DNA from: an uncultured Porphyromonadaceae bacterium
GTDB taxonomy: Bacteria; Bacteroidota; Bacteroidia; Bacteroidales; Coprobacteraceae
DNA: 64,000 nt
Direction of reading: 5' to 3'
NCBI GenBank assembly: GCA_900545915.1
Contig: URAV01000016.1
Location: forward strand, 1-64,000
Made by a program: the position numbers and the translations under genes. Within the stretch, counting starts at the first letter, position 1. The number at the start of each line of letters is the position of its first letter. Positions 8,263-16,773 of this stretch are shown here, piece by piece. The notes under the pieces are model-generated. The model saw only the letters and a program-made list of their open reading frames with translations. It did no database searches and was not told the DNA's origin.

Positions 8263-8895
8263 TCAGTTCTGATTTTCATTTAAAAGAAGATTACATACAT
8301 GTGTGACGATGTACGGTTTCCATTTCGCAAGCATTTCATCATAAGTTTCATTTTCTTCGAGTAAAATATTTTGACACATGTTTTTTGTTGAGAATGGCAT
8401 TGTCAATAACGAATAAAATGTGAGAAACAGAAAGCGCATGGGAACAGTTTTGAGTTTCCCTTTTTTCATTTCGTTTTGCAATCCGTTTCTTATCGTATCG
8501 AAATAGTGGACAGAGTGCATTTCAGTTATAGTTTTAGAAAAGTAATCGAAATCGCGATGCATCTCTTTCATTATAAATATAGGTAGATTAGGATTGGCTT
8601 TAAATACTTCGTAGTAAGCATCTACGACTTTTCCTATGCGTTCTCCGATCGGTGTGTCTTGTTGTAATATTATATCCTGAACTTTGGGTATCAAAGATTT
8701 TACAATCGATCCGAACACGGCTTGGAACATTTTATCTTTTGTCCGGAAGTAGTAATGCACTCCGGGTCGATTTATTCCTACCTTTGTCGCAATGTCGCTC
8801 ATGCTGGTCTCTGCAAAGCCATTTTCAATAAACAGCTCTTTGGCAGCTTCTATTATTCTTGTTTCCAAATCTTCGATTTTTTTATTTTCTATCAT
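8263..8895 (-). CDS. TetR/AcrR family transcriptional regulator
   Basis: A 210-aa repressor with an N-terminal HTH (about residues 12-58; TSMSDIATKVGINRPGVHYYF region) and a helical C-terminal ligand domain. It begins 8 nt after the stop of the giant activase gene, so the two are almost certainly co-transcribed, and it probably regulates that operon in response to an acyl-CoA or related signal. The target and ligand are inference. Confidence 0.85.
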   Translation of the reverse strand: MIENKKIEDLETRIIEAAKELFIENGFAETSMSDIATKVGINRPGVHYYFRTKDKMFQAVFGSIVKSLIPKVQDIILQQDTPIGERIGKVVDAYYEVFKANPNLPIFIMKEMHRDFDYFSKTITEMHSVHYFDTIRNGLQNEMKKGKLKTVPMRFLFLTFYSLLTMPFSTKNMCQNILLEENETYDEMLAKWKPYIVTHVCNLLLNENQN

Positions 8896-8903
8896 GATTG
8901 TAG

Positions 8904-11900
8904 TTATTTTTTTAAATTATCAATAAAAAGGAGTATTCGGTTTCTTATGTTGACATCGCTGACGCCGCTATCGAAATCTAAAGATAAAAGATTTATTTCT
9001 GGATATAAATCTTTTATTCGTTTTTCCATTCCTTTTGCCACGATATGGTTGGCAATGCAACCAAAAGGTTGTAAACTTATAACATGTTTTACTCCTTGTT
9101 TGACCATTGAGAGAATCTCTCCGGGTAGTAACCACCCTTCACCGAATTGAGCGCAAAGCGATATCACTTTGTCGGCTTCTTCTGCTTTGGAAAAAATACT
9201 TTCGAATGGCGTGAAATAACGGAATTGACGACTGACGGTATTTGCTCGATCTATTTGTTTTTTTACCTTATTATATATCCAATGAATAACAATATCCGGC
9301 AAAATTTTTTTTGAAAGTTTATTGTTTTGATTGACTTTTGTGTTTACAAAACTCTGCATAAAAAAATCTGTCAGAAGCGGAGGAATTATTTCTATACCCT
9401 GTTCTGTCAGCCATGACGTAATATTCTTTTGAGCAAACGGGTTGAATTTCAGATAAATTTCACCTACTATACCTATTTGAGCCGTATCCTTTTCTAAAAT
9501 GATCTTATTGAAAGCTTGAGCTGCAGATGAAAGTAGATTCCAGATTTCATTTACACTGTTTTTTCGGATAGCTTTTGTAGCTGCATTCATGTAATGGTCG
9601 AGTAGGTGAGCTGCCATTCCTTTTTCTTTTTCGCGAATAACCGATGCATAGTAAAATTTTGCCAGACAGTCGCTGTATAACAATGATGCAACAACAATCG
9701 GGAGGACTTTTACCCAATTGATTTTAAAGCCGGGTTGGTTATTATTTATACCCGAATTGGCTGTGATCGATATGACCGGGACATCTTTAAATCCGGATTC
9801 TGTCAGTGCCCTTTTAATAAGAGAAATGTAATTGGATGCTCTGCATTGTCCTCCGGTTTGAGTAATTGCAACGGCTGTATTTTGAGGGTCGTATTTCCCT
9901 GTTTTGAATGCTTTTACAATATCTCCGACAATAAGTGTAGCAGGATAACATACTTCGTTATTAGCGTATTTTAATCCCCATTCACATGATTGTGAATCAC
10001 TGACAGGAAGGTTATCGACATCATAACCGGCAAGCCCCATGAGTGGAGGTATTAGTGGCGAAATAAAAGGGGTGAAAAAAGGTGCTATGATTTTTCGGTA
10101 TTTATCTTTTTTTCTGAATATGGGAGTTTGCATAAATGGCAACGTCTCGTTTTCCTGTGTTTTTTGCATCGAGAGCTTTAAACTCTCTATTACCGATCGT
10201 ACACGTAATTTGAGTGAGCCGAGATTGCTCACATCATCGATCTTCAGTAATGTCAGAGTCTTTCCGTGACGTTTTAACAGATTGTGTGTCTCGTCGGTTA
10301 AAAAAGCATCCGGTCCGCATCCAAAAGAGGTCATTTGCATGAATTGGATGTGCTTATCTTGTTTTGCCGCCCATTCGGCAGCTTTTAAGATACGGTTGGT
10401 ATACGCCCATTGAGAAATGAAATTTACATCGTTTATTTCAATGTCGAGACCTCGTACAATGTCTTCTGTTATCACATCAGCTCCCATTGCGGAGATCATA
10501 TCCGAAAGCTTGTGTTGGATCAGCGGATCGGTATGGTACGGTCTGCCGGCAAGAAGAACGGTCAGCTTTCGTTTGTCTTTATTCTGTTCCAGTATATCCC
10601 TATTATATTTTGTTATTTCTGCCTCATATTCGTTCGATGCGGCTATTGCTTTTTCAAAAGCTTTTTTGATGACGGAACGGGTTATGCCGAATTGTTCCAG
10701 ATATGCGGTACACTGTTTGAAGAGCAGCTGCTTGTTTTTGAAAGTTATTACAGGAGAATCTATCGGAATATTGTCATGTTGCGCCCCTTTTATGACTTCG
10801 GTATATCCTGACACGATGGGACAATTATAACTGTTTTGTCCCCCGTCGAGTTTCTCATATACGACGAAAGGCATGAAAATACGATTGACTTTTTGGGAAA
10901 TTAGATTTTTGATATGACTGTGCGTCAGTTTTGCCGGGAAGCAGATATTATCGGACATGACCTGTTTTGCGCTCGCTTCATAGTCGGCAAACGTGGAAGC
11001 GTCAGAAAGTATGACATTGATATTGCAGTGTGTAAAAAGTGTATACCAAAAAGGATATTCTTCATACATATTGAGACCACGAGGTATTCCGATTGTTGTT
11101 ACGGGAAGGTCGACATTGACTTTACGGTCGAAGAGCAGCTCTAGTTTGCGTGTATATGCATTGACTCCGTGTTCGGCTTTTTGTCCCTTATTTGTAAATA
11201 CCTTTTCGCAACGATTTCCGGAAAAATAATGATTGCCATTATTAAAACGATATATTGTGACTAAACATCGGTTTTCGCATCCGTGACATTGTTGTTGGTG
11301 TGTAGTATAGTCAGAATTGTCGATAATTTCTTCAAGAGGTATAGCATTATCCTGTTTTTGTTGTGCATAAAGAGCACAGCCTATAGCTCCCATCAATTCA
11401 GGATGATTGCAACGAAATACTTCGTGTCCCGTCAGTTTCTCAAATGCGTGCACTACTGAGTCGTTTTTCATAGTACCTCCTTGCACCACGATATGTTTGC
11501 CGAGTTCTTCCGTACTTTTTAAACGTAGGACTTTATAGAGACAATTTTTAACTACCGAATAGGATAGTCCAGCGGCTATGTCACTTATCGTAGCTCCTTC
11601 TCGTAAAGCTTGTTTTACTTTGGAATTCATAAACACAGTACAGCGAGTGCCGAGATCATAAGGTGATGTCGCTTCACAGGCTTTTCGAGAAAACTCATCT
11701 ATACTATACCCTAATGATTTTGAAAATGTTTCTATGAAAGAGCCGCATCCTGAGGAGCAGGCCTCATTTATTTCCATACGGTTTATTACACCATCATTGA
11801 TAAATATCGCTTTCATGTCTTGCCCTCCGATATCGAGAATAAAGGATACTTTGTTTGTAATATGCCGGGCAGCCATGTAATGGGCAATAGTTTCTATAAT

Positions 11901-13097
11901 ACCGTAGTCGAGACGAAATGAGGCTTTTAGCAGATCTTCACCGTAGCCCGTTGAGCAACTTCCGGTTATGACGATTTCTGCCTCAGCCTCTTTACATTTA
12001 TCTTGAAACAATCTTAATCCATTCTGTACGGTAGCGATCGGATTACCGTCATTGTTATGATAATAATGAAAGACTATCTCGCCATGATTATTCAGTGCTA
12101 CGATTTTTGTAGTTGTAGAACCCGAGTCGATACCGAGTGTTACTTCTGTTTTACCATGAACTAATGTTGCTTCTTTTATTTCGTAACAAGACATTCTTGA
12201 TTTCCAAGATTTATAGTCTTCTTCATCTTTAAATATCGGCTCTAACCCTTTGGCAATCGTAACAGTATTATTCAGTCCTTTTTGTATATTTTCAATTAGT
12301 AAAGATAATTTGATCGCTTTATTTTTATCTGCAGAAAGGGCAGCTCCTAACGCAGGAATTAAATGGCTGTCTTGCGGTATGACAATGTCGGTATCTGTTA
12401 TTTTAAGGTAGTCTTTAAATGCTTGTCGCAGTGCCGGTAAAAAAGTGAGTGGCCCGCCGCAAAATAATACAGGCGTTTGTATATCGCATCCATGAGCCAG
12501 TGTGACAATGACCTGTACGGCTACGGCATGAAATATAGAAGCGGCAATATCTTCTTTGTTCACGTTTTTTGCTATCAGATTTTGTATATCGGTTTTACTG
12601 AATACTCCGCAACGTGAAGCTATCGGATAAACGTTCTTTGCTTTTATTGCCAGTTGGCTCAATTCTTCAGTGGGCACTCCGAGAAGGATTGCCATTTGGT
12701 CTATAAAAGCCCCTGTTCCTCCGGCACAGTTACCGTTCATTCTTAAATCTGTCGCTTTACCTTCGTTAAAGAACACGACTTTGGCATCTTCGCCTCCGAT
12801 GTCTATCATTGATTTTACATCGGGATAGTATTTTTGTACGACTTTAGTTGCCGCTATTACTTCTTGTATGAATGGAAATGAACATTTTTCAGATACTCCC
12901 ATACCTACCGAACCGGTAATATTAATCGTCACTTCTACATCATCGATTTGAGATTGTAAATTCTTCATGAACGATATAAGCAAATCTTTTACTTTGGCGT
13001 TATGCCGTTCGTATGCGGAAAATATAATTTTGTCATGCTCATCGAGTACGACAATCTTGGCCGTTGTAGAGCCTATATCTATGCCAATTTTAATCAT
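8904..13097 (-). CDS. Acyl-CoA dehydratase activase-like giant protein (tandem ASKHA domains plus DUF2229/HgdB-like regions)
   Basis: A 1397-aa protein. Two tandem BcrAD/BadFG-type ATPase domains lie at about residues 1-260 (IGIDIGSTTAKIVVLD) and 315-590 (LGIDSGSTTTKIVALN). Each keeps the two cysteines that in activases such as HgdC help hold a bridging [4Fe-4S] cluster (CAGGTGAF with SRCGVFSK; CSSGCGSF with TRCTVFMN). A DUF2229-like region follows (about 640-860, starting IGIPRGLNMYEEYPFW), then a C-terminal region with further conserved cysteines such as GGQCRASNY. Activases drive ATP-dependent electron transfer to 2-hydroxyacyl-CoA dehydratases or benzoyl-CoA reductases. No separate dehydratase subunits are nearby, so the C-terminal half may supply the acceptor site. 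It forms an operon with the downstream tetR. The true reaction is unknown to me. Confidence 0.82.
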   Translation of the reverse strand: MIKIGIDIGSTTAKIVVLDEHDKIIFSAYERHNAKVKDLLISFMKNLQSQIDDVEVTINITGSVGMGVSEKCSFPFIQEVIAATKVVQKYYPDVKSMIDIGGEDAKVVFFNEGKATDLRMNGNCAGGTGAFIDQMAILLGVPTEELSQLAIKAKNVYPIASRCGVFSKTDIQNLIAKNVNKEDIAASIFHAVAVQVIVTLAHGCDIQTPVLFCGGPLTFLPALRQAFKDYLKITDTDIVIPQDSHLIPALGAALSADKNKAIKLSLLIENIQKGLNNTVTIAKGLEPIFKDEEDYKSWKSRMSCYEIKEATLVHGKTEVTLGIDSGSTTTKIVALNNHGEIVFHYYHNNDGNPIATVQNGLRLFQDKCKEAEAEIVITGSCSTGYGEDLLKASFRLDYGIIETIAHYMAARHITNKVSFILDIGGQDMKAIFINDGVINRMEINEACSSGCGSFIETFSKSLGYSIDEFSRKACEATSPYDLGTRCTVFMNSKVKQALREGATISDIAAGLSYSVVKNCLYKVLRLKSTEELGKHIVVQGGTMKNDSVVHAFEKLTGHEVFRCNHPELMGAIGCALYAQQKQDNAIPLEEIIDNSDYTTHQQQCHGCENRCLVTIYRFNNGNHYFSGNRCEKVFTNKGQKAEHGVNAYTRKLELLFDRKVNVDLPVTTIGIPRGLNMYEEYPFWYTLFTHCNINVILSDASTFADYEASAKQVMSDNICFPAKLTHSHIKNLISQKVNRIFMPFVVYEKLDGGQNSYNCPIVSGYTEVIKGAQHDNIPIDSPVITFKNKQLLFKQCTAYLEQFGITRSVIKKAFEKAIAASNEYEAEITKYNRDILEQNKDKRKLTVLLAGRPYHTDPLIQHKLSDMISAMGADVITEDIVRGLDIEINDVNFISQWAYTNRILKAAEWAAKQDKHIQFMQMTSFGCGPDAFLTDETHNLLKRHGKTLTLLKIDDVSNLGSLKLRVRSVIESLKLSMQKTQENETLPFMQTPIFRKKDKYRKIIAPFFTPFISPLIPPLMGLAGYDVDNLPVSDSQSCEWGLKYANNEVCYPATLIVGDIVKAFKTGKYDPQNTAVAITQTGGQCRASNYISLIKRALTESGFKDVPVISITANSGINNNQPGFKINWVKVLPIVVASLLYSDCLAKFYYASVIREKEKGMAAHLLDHYMNAATKAIRKNSVNEIWNLLSSAAQAFNKIILEKDTAQIGIVGEIYLKFNPFAQKNITSWLTEQGIEIIPPLLTDFFMQSFVNTKVNQNNKLSKKILPDIVIHWIYNKVKKQIDRANTVSRQFRYFTPFESIFSKAEEADKVISLCAQFGEGWLLPGEILSMVKQGVKHVISLQPFGCIANHIVAKGMEKRIKDLYPEINLLSLDFDSGVSDVNIRNRILLFIDNLKK

Positions 13098-13134
13098 TTG
13101 TGTTTTATATATTGTTTTACACTATTGTCAAACG

Positions 13135-13142
13135 CAAAAGTA
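13135..13142 (-). promoter_or_regulatory. -7 box of the activase-tetR operon
   Basis: Read on the minus strand, 13142-13135 is TACTTTTG, a match to TAnnTTTG, 38 nt before the activase ATG. The same octamer forms the -7 box of the other tetR operon at 685-692, but no palindrome is seen here. Confidence 0.55.
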
Positions 13143-13544
13143 AAACTAATATGATGAGATTAGAAAAATAGTTGAAAATAAATAACTATTATTGATGTTC
13201 TTTAATAAAATTCGGAATGTAGCAGGACGAAAATTGATGATTGAAAGTGCTGATAATCTTTGTTTGCTGTAAAATTTAGATAAACTCTTAAAAGGATTGT
13301 ATAAATACCGTTTGAAGAGAATAGAGAAAAAATTGATATTGGATTTAAAAAAGGATGGTTTTGTAATATTGGTGGAATTGTTTTATAAAAATATTACATT
13401 ACATCTTATTAGTTGATTCTATTTGTAAAATATACTTTATTCATTGATTAAGTTTATTATCATTTACTTGCATATATATATAAATTTTGCGAATATTGCG
13501 TATAGATTGTACATGTAGTAATCGGGTATCAGATTTCTATTTTG

Positions 13545-13552
13545 TAATTTTG
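13545..13552 (+). promoter_or_regulatory. -7 box of the CXXX-peptide operon
   Basis: TAATTTTG matches TAnnTTTG and lies 41 nt before the precursor ATG at 13594. No clear TTG sits at the expected -33 distance, so the promoter may be weak or need an activator. Confidence 0.5.
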
Positions 13553-13593
13553 CCGACAGATCAATTAGGATAATTTAATTCATTTATTTTTTT

Positions 13594-14322
13594 ATGAAGA
13601 TAGAAAATGATAAAATAGATGAGAAATCTTCTTTGGATAGGAGACAGTTTATTAAGAAAACATTGTTCTCTATACCTATACTTACCTCTATATCGATAAC
13701 TACGCTGCTTACTTCTTGTGAAAAGGATACAGAAGATTTAAGTTCTGGTGGAGGTGGAAGCCATCTTGGTTGTAATAATTCATGCAGCTCCTCTTGTAGC
13801 GGAGATTGTTCTTCGGGCTGTGGTGGAGACTGTTCTAATATTTGTACGGCGACATGTGGTAATAATTGCACGAGTGGATGTATTGATGCGTGTACAGCAA
13901 CATGTGGTAATTCTTGTTCTAATACCGGATTAAAAAGCAGTATAGAGCAGTTTGGTTGCGGGCTACCTCCGGGATGTAGCAGTTCTTGCAGTTCAGGATG
14001 TTCTAACGCTTGTAGTAAAGCTTGTAGTGTGGGTTGTATGGGGGCATGTAGCAGTAGTTGCGGCGGCGCTTGCTCGGGGACTTGTAGTACTCAGTGTTCG
14101 GGAAGTTGCAAAGGTTCTTCTACTTCCAGCGGCTGTAGTGGATGTTCTGCCACTTGTAGTGGGACATCAAGATCCAGCACATGTTCTACTTGCGGTTCGG
14201 GATGTGCGAATAGTTGCATAGCAGGATGTGGTGCTTGTGGAAAAAGTTGTACTACCGGTTGTGATAATACATGCCGTTCGGGATGCGATACCCAGTGTTC
14301 ACTTAATTGTGCTTTTTATTAA
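13594..14322 (+). CDS. Cysteine-repeat (CXXX) peptide precursor with Tat-lipoprotein leader
   Basis: A 242-aa protein with 42 cysteines. Residues 1-41 form a leader: DRRQFIKK (15-22) fits the twin-arginine consensus, a hydrophobic stretch follows, and LTSC (39-42) is a good lipobox making Cys42 the predicted lipidated residue. CEKDTED just after it resembles the acidic surface-export signals of Bacteroidota lipoproteins. After a Gly/Ser linker, Cys occurs every fourth residue in long runs: 13 in register at 60-108, 12 at 128-172, then shorter runs at 200-212 and 215-239. Spacers are mostly Ser, Gly, Ala, Thr and Asn. A radical SAM enzyme starts 5 nt downstream, and the neighbours match the CXXX-repeat peptide modification set, so this is the substrate. 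A metallothionein-like metal binder is an alternative. Base composition is GC-richer than its neighbours because of the Gly/Ala/Ser/Cys content. Confidence 0.8.
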   Translation: MKIENDKIDEKSSLDRRQFIKKTLFSIPILTSISITTLLTSCEKDTEDLSSGGGGSHLGCNNSCSSSCSGDCSSGCGGDCSNICTATCGNNCTSGCIDACTATCGNSCSNTGLKSSIEQFGCGLPPGCSSSCSSGCSNACSKACSVGCMGACSSSCGGACSGTCSTQCSGSCKGSSTSSGCSGCSATCSGTSRSSTCSTCGSGCANSCIAGCGACGKSCTTGCDNTCRSGCDTQCSLNCAFY

Positions 14323-14327
14323 TTAGT

Positions 14328-15485
14328 ATGGTACAGGAAGAAAGCCAACGTGAGTGGATAAAAGGGAATGCCCGGCATATAACTTTTATCGTAACGGAAA
14401 ATTGCCAGTTGCGCTGTAAGTATTGTTATATAACAGGAAAAAACAGCATTAAGAAAATGTCGTTTGATATTGCTGCTAAATCTGTGGATATGATACTTGA
14501 TATGCCGCAGTTGGTGTTTGGAAATGAGGGTGTCGTATGGGAATTTATAGGGGGAGAGCCTCTTATGGAAATCGATCTAATCGATCGTATCTGTGATTAC
14601 ATCAAAATTAGAATGTTTGAAATGAATCATCCTTGGTTCAATTCTTATCGAATAAGTATATCGACTAATGGACTGTTATATAGTTCTCCCAAAGTCCAAA
14701 AATTTATAGAGAAAAATAGTAAGCATCTGAGTATAGGCATATCTATAGATGGAAATAAGGAGAAACATGACAATCAGCGAATATTTCCGAACGGTGAAGG
14801 TTCTTATGAAGAAGTGTTGAGGAATGTGAAACTTTGGTTGGAGCAATTTCCTGAAGCAACGACAAAAGCTACGATTTCTCATGATGATCTTCCGTATGTC
14901 AAAGATAGTGTTTTGCATTTATGGAGTATCGGTATAAAGTATGTGAATATGAATACTATTTTTGAGAATTGTTGGGAAGAGGGCGATGATCTTATTTTTG
15001 AGAGGCAGTTAACCGAACTTGCGGACGAAATAATAGCAAATAAGTATTATAATAATTTTTATTGTTCTCTATTTGATCGGAGTTTAAGTGAACCGGTAAT
15101 AAAAGACGGTAACGATTCGAACTGGTGCGGTGCAGGTAAAATGATTGCGGTGGGATGTGATGGCGGTTTTTATCCTTGTATTCGATTTATTGATTATTCT
15201 TTAAATAATAAATCCGGATTAAAGATCGGGGATTGTAAAACGGGTATTGATAAAAATCTGTTACGGCCGTTTGAAACATTACGAAAATCGACGCAAAGTA
15301 GTATGGAGTGTATGGACTGCGAAGATAGCAATGGATGCGCTTGGTGTCAGGGAGCTAATTATGATTTTGCTGATTCGGACACAATTTTTCAGCGAGCTAC
15401 TTATATTTGTAAAATGCATAAGGCTCGTGTCCGGGCTAATAAATATTTTTGGAATAAACTGGACAGAATTGAAAATGGAAAATAG
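14328..15485 (+). CDS. Radical SAM/SPASM peptide maturase, CXXX-repeat target type
   Basis: A 385-aa enzyme. CQLRCKYCY near residue 25 is the CxxxCxxC motif that binds the SAM-cleaving [4Fe-4S] cluster. EFIGGEPLM follows as the conserved GGE-type motif. The C-terminal third is a SPASM-type auxiliary-cluster domain with cysteines in NWCGAGK, YPCIRF, MECMDCED, GCAWCQGANYD and YICKMH. Such enzymes commonly form thioether or other radical crosslinks in ribosomal peptides. The frame opens at 14307 inside the precursor gene, but the ATG at 14328 (MVQEESQ), 5 nt after the precursor stop, is the natural start. Its end overlaps the next gene by 11 nt, indicating translational coupling. The bond it makes is not deducible from sequence. 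Confidence 0.85.
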   Translation: MVQEESQREWIKGNARHITFIVTENCQLRCKYCYITGKNSIKKMSFDIAAKSVDMILDMPQLVFGNEGVVWEFIGGEPLMEIDLIDRICDYIKIRMFEMNHPWFNSYRISISTNGLLYSSPKVQKFIEKNSKHLSIGISIDGNKEKHDNQRIFPNGEGSYEEVLRNVKLWLEQFPEATTKATISHDDLPYVKDSVLHLWSIGIKYVNMNTIFENCWEEGDDLIFERQLTELADEIIANKYYNNFYCSLFDRSLSEPVIKDGNDSNWCGAGKMIAVGCDGGFYPCIRFIDYSLNNKSGLKIGDCKTGIDKNLLRPFETLRKSTQSSMECMDCEDSNGCAWCQGANYDFADSDTIFQRATYICKMHKARVRANKYFWNKLDRIENGK

Positions 15486-16452
15486 TAAGTTGGAATCTGT
15501 CGTTATTGTTACAGACGATATTGCTCCGTCTTTTTGTTATTACGATAGCAAAACAAAAATGACCGGATTGATGCCGATTGACGTATTGAAAGATAGTATA
15601 AATTTTTGTGAAGAGGCAGGATATGCGGCAACGGTCTTGTATAGTGCCAGAATATCAGAAGAACATTTGAAACTTCTGGCTGGTTTTGCTCATATAAAAG
15701 TGCTGGATATAGATACTCTGAAGTTTTGTTTACCAGATCCGGAAAATGATATTATAATTGTTGAATTAGGAAAATTTCAAAAATTAGACACTCTTCAAGG
15801 TAAGAAATATAATATTATTTTGAGAATGGACCTTGAAGAAGCTAAACAGCTGCCAATGCTTATATATCAGTATCACCATTATTTTCGAAGGTTGAATGTC
15901 CTTTTTAAAAATGTTGGATCGGCAACGGAATCGGCTTTAAATCAGTTCAGGATAGATATAGAGCCGTTAAAAAATGTTATGTACGATTTGTTAGTATCGG
16001 GTAATGTATTTGAGCTTAATATGGTAACTGATAGGATGGTTTTAGATAGCGTAAACTCTTGTGATGCGGGGATAAAACACCTAACGATAGCTCCGAATGG
16101 TTGTTTTTATGTTTGTCCGGCATTTTATTATGAAGATGAGGATCATGCAGTCGGTTCTTTAAATACAGGTATCAATATACCTAATAGTCATTTATTGACA
16201 ATACAATATTCTGCTTTGTGCCGTATTTGTGACTCATATCAATGTAGAAGATGTGTATTTTTGAATAAGAAGATGACACATGAAGTCAATACTCCTTCTC
16301 ATCAACAATGTGTATTGAGCCATCATGAACGGAATTTGTCTGGTATTTTATTGCAGAAGCTGCAAAGCAAGCATTTTTTCAGTCATATAAAAAATATACC
16401 GCCACTATATTATTTAGACCCGTTAGATTATTATCAAGATATAGTAAAATGA
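15475..16452 (+). CDS. CXXX-repeat peptide maturase (degenerate SPASM protein)
   Basis: A 325-aa partner protein. It has no CxxxCxxC cluster motif in its N-terminal half, but its C-terminal third carries a SPASM-like set: NSCDAGIKHLTIAPNGCFYVCP, shortened here to its CDAG, NGCF and YVCP elements, then CRICDSYQCRRC and a final QQCVL. This pattern fits a pseudo-radical-SAM partner that binds auxiliary iron-sulphur clusters or the precursor. An upstream start at 15247 would give a long overlap with the radical SAM gene in another frame; the ATG at 15475 (MENSKLES), overlapping the previous gene by only 11 nt, is much more likely. It resembles the family annotated as CXXX repeat peptide maturase. 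Confidence 0.78.
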   Translation: MENSKLESVVIVTDDIAPSFCYYDSKTKMTGLMPIDVLKDSINFCEEAGYAATVLYSARISEEHLKLLAGFAHIKVLDIDTLKFCLPDPENDIIIVELGKFQKLDTLQGKKYNIILRMDLEEAKQLPMLIYQYHHYFRRLNVLFKNVGSATESALNQFRIDIEPLKNVMYDLLVSGNVFELNMVTDRMVLDSVNSCDAGIKHLTIAPNGCFYVCPAFYYEDEDHAVGSLNTGINIPNSHLLTIQYSALCRICDSYQCRRCVFLNKKMTHEVNTPSHQQCVLSHHERNLSGILLQKLQSKHFFSHIKNIPPLYYLDPLDYYQDIVK

Positions 16453-16475
16453 ATAATGTAATAAAAAGATAGAAA

Positions 16476-16751
16476 ATGGAAAGAAAGTTAATAGGTTCTG
16501 TGTCGGAGCAAGAAAGAGATGAGATTAGAACATTATTTGAAAGAAAAAATGGTCTTAATGAGTTATTTAAAGTTCTTGATGCGGAAAATGAGGCATTATA
16601 TAATAAGTTGGTAGCAGATATGAGTATAACGGCAACCAAGTTTCAATCATGGTGGGATGAGAAAGCTCAGAAGTATCAATGGGACTCTTTGCCGGATCAT
16701 AGGTGGGAAATAGATTTTGATACTTGTGAAATTTTCTTGGTTAAACGTTAG
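16476..16751 (+). CDS. CXXX-repeat modification system accessory protein, 91 aa
   Basis: A small, charged, probably helical protein (MERKLIGSVSEQERDEI...) with a Trp-rich middle (SWWDEKAQKYQW). No catalytic motif is visible and there is a single Cys near the C-terminus. It follows the degenerate maturase by 23 nt and precedes the operon terminator, so it belongs to the cassette. It resembles the small protein family that accompanies CXXX-repeat peptide maturases. A role as a leader-binding or complex-assembly factor is inference. Confidence 0.7.
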   Translation: MERKLIGSVSEQERDEIRTLFERKNGLNELFKVLDAENEALYNKLVADMSITATKFQSWWDEKAQKYQWDSLPDHRWEIDFDTCEIFLVKR

Positions 16752-16773
16752 TCTTTGTACGTATATTTTATTA

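Larger units (their letters stand above)
13098..13593. other. 496-bp divergent intergenic region
   Basis: This AT-rich gap separates the minus-strand activase operon from the plus-strand CXXX-peptide cassette. It holds a -7 box for each side (13142-13135 minus; 13545-13552 plus). I see no convincing open frame, structured RNA, or long repeat in the middle (about 13143-13540). Confidence 0.6.

Noticed and set aside
9735..11229. Several plus-strand frames opposite the activase gene
   Set aside because: Antisense shadows of a well-supported 1397-aa coding sequence.
13748..14221. Open frames in a second plus-strand frame inside the Cys-repeat gene
   Set aside because: They arise from the repetitive TGT/GGT codon pattern, have Val/Arg-rich odd composition, and lack start signals. 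The Cys frame has a proper leader and neighbours.
13594..14322. CRISPR-like or microsatellite DNA from the 12-bp periodicity
   Set aside because: The periodicity is in-frame Cys codons with variable spacers; there are no conserved repeats of CRISPR length.
13594..14322. Simple metallothionein
   Set aside because: Not excluded chemically, but the Tat-lipoprotein leader and adjacent radical SAM genes make a modified peptide precursor the better reading.
15247..15474. N-terminal extension of the CXXX maturase
   Set aside because: It lies within the radical SAM gene in another frame and shows no family similarity; the ATG at 15475 gives normal coupling.
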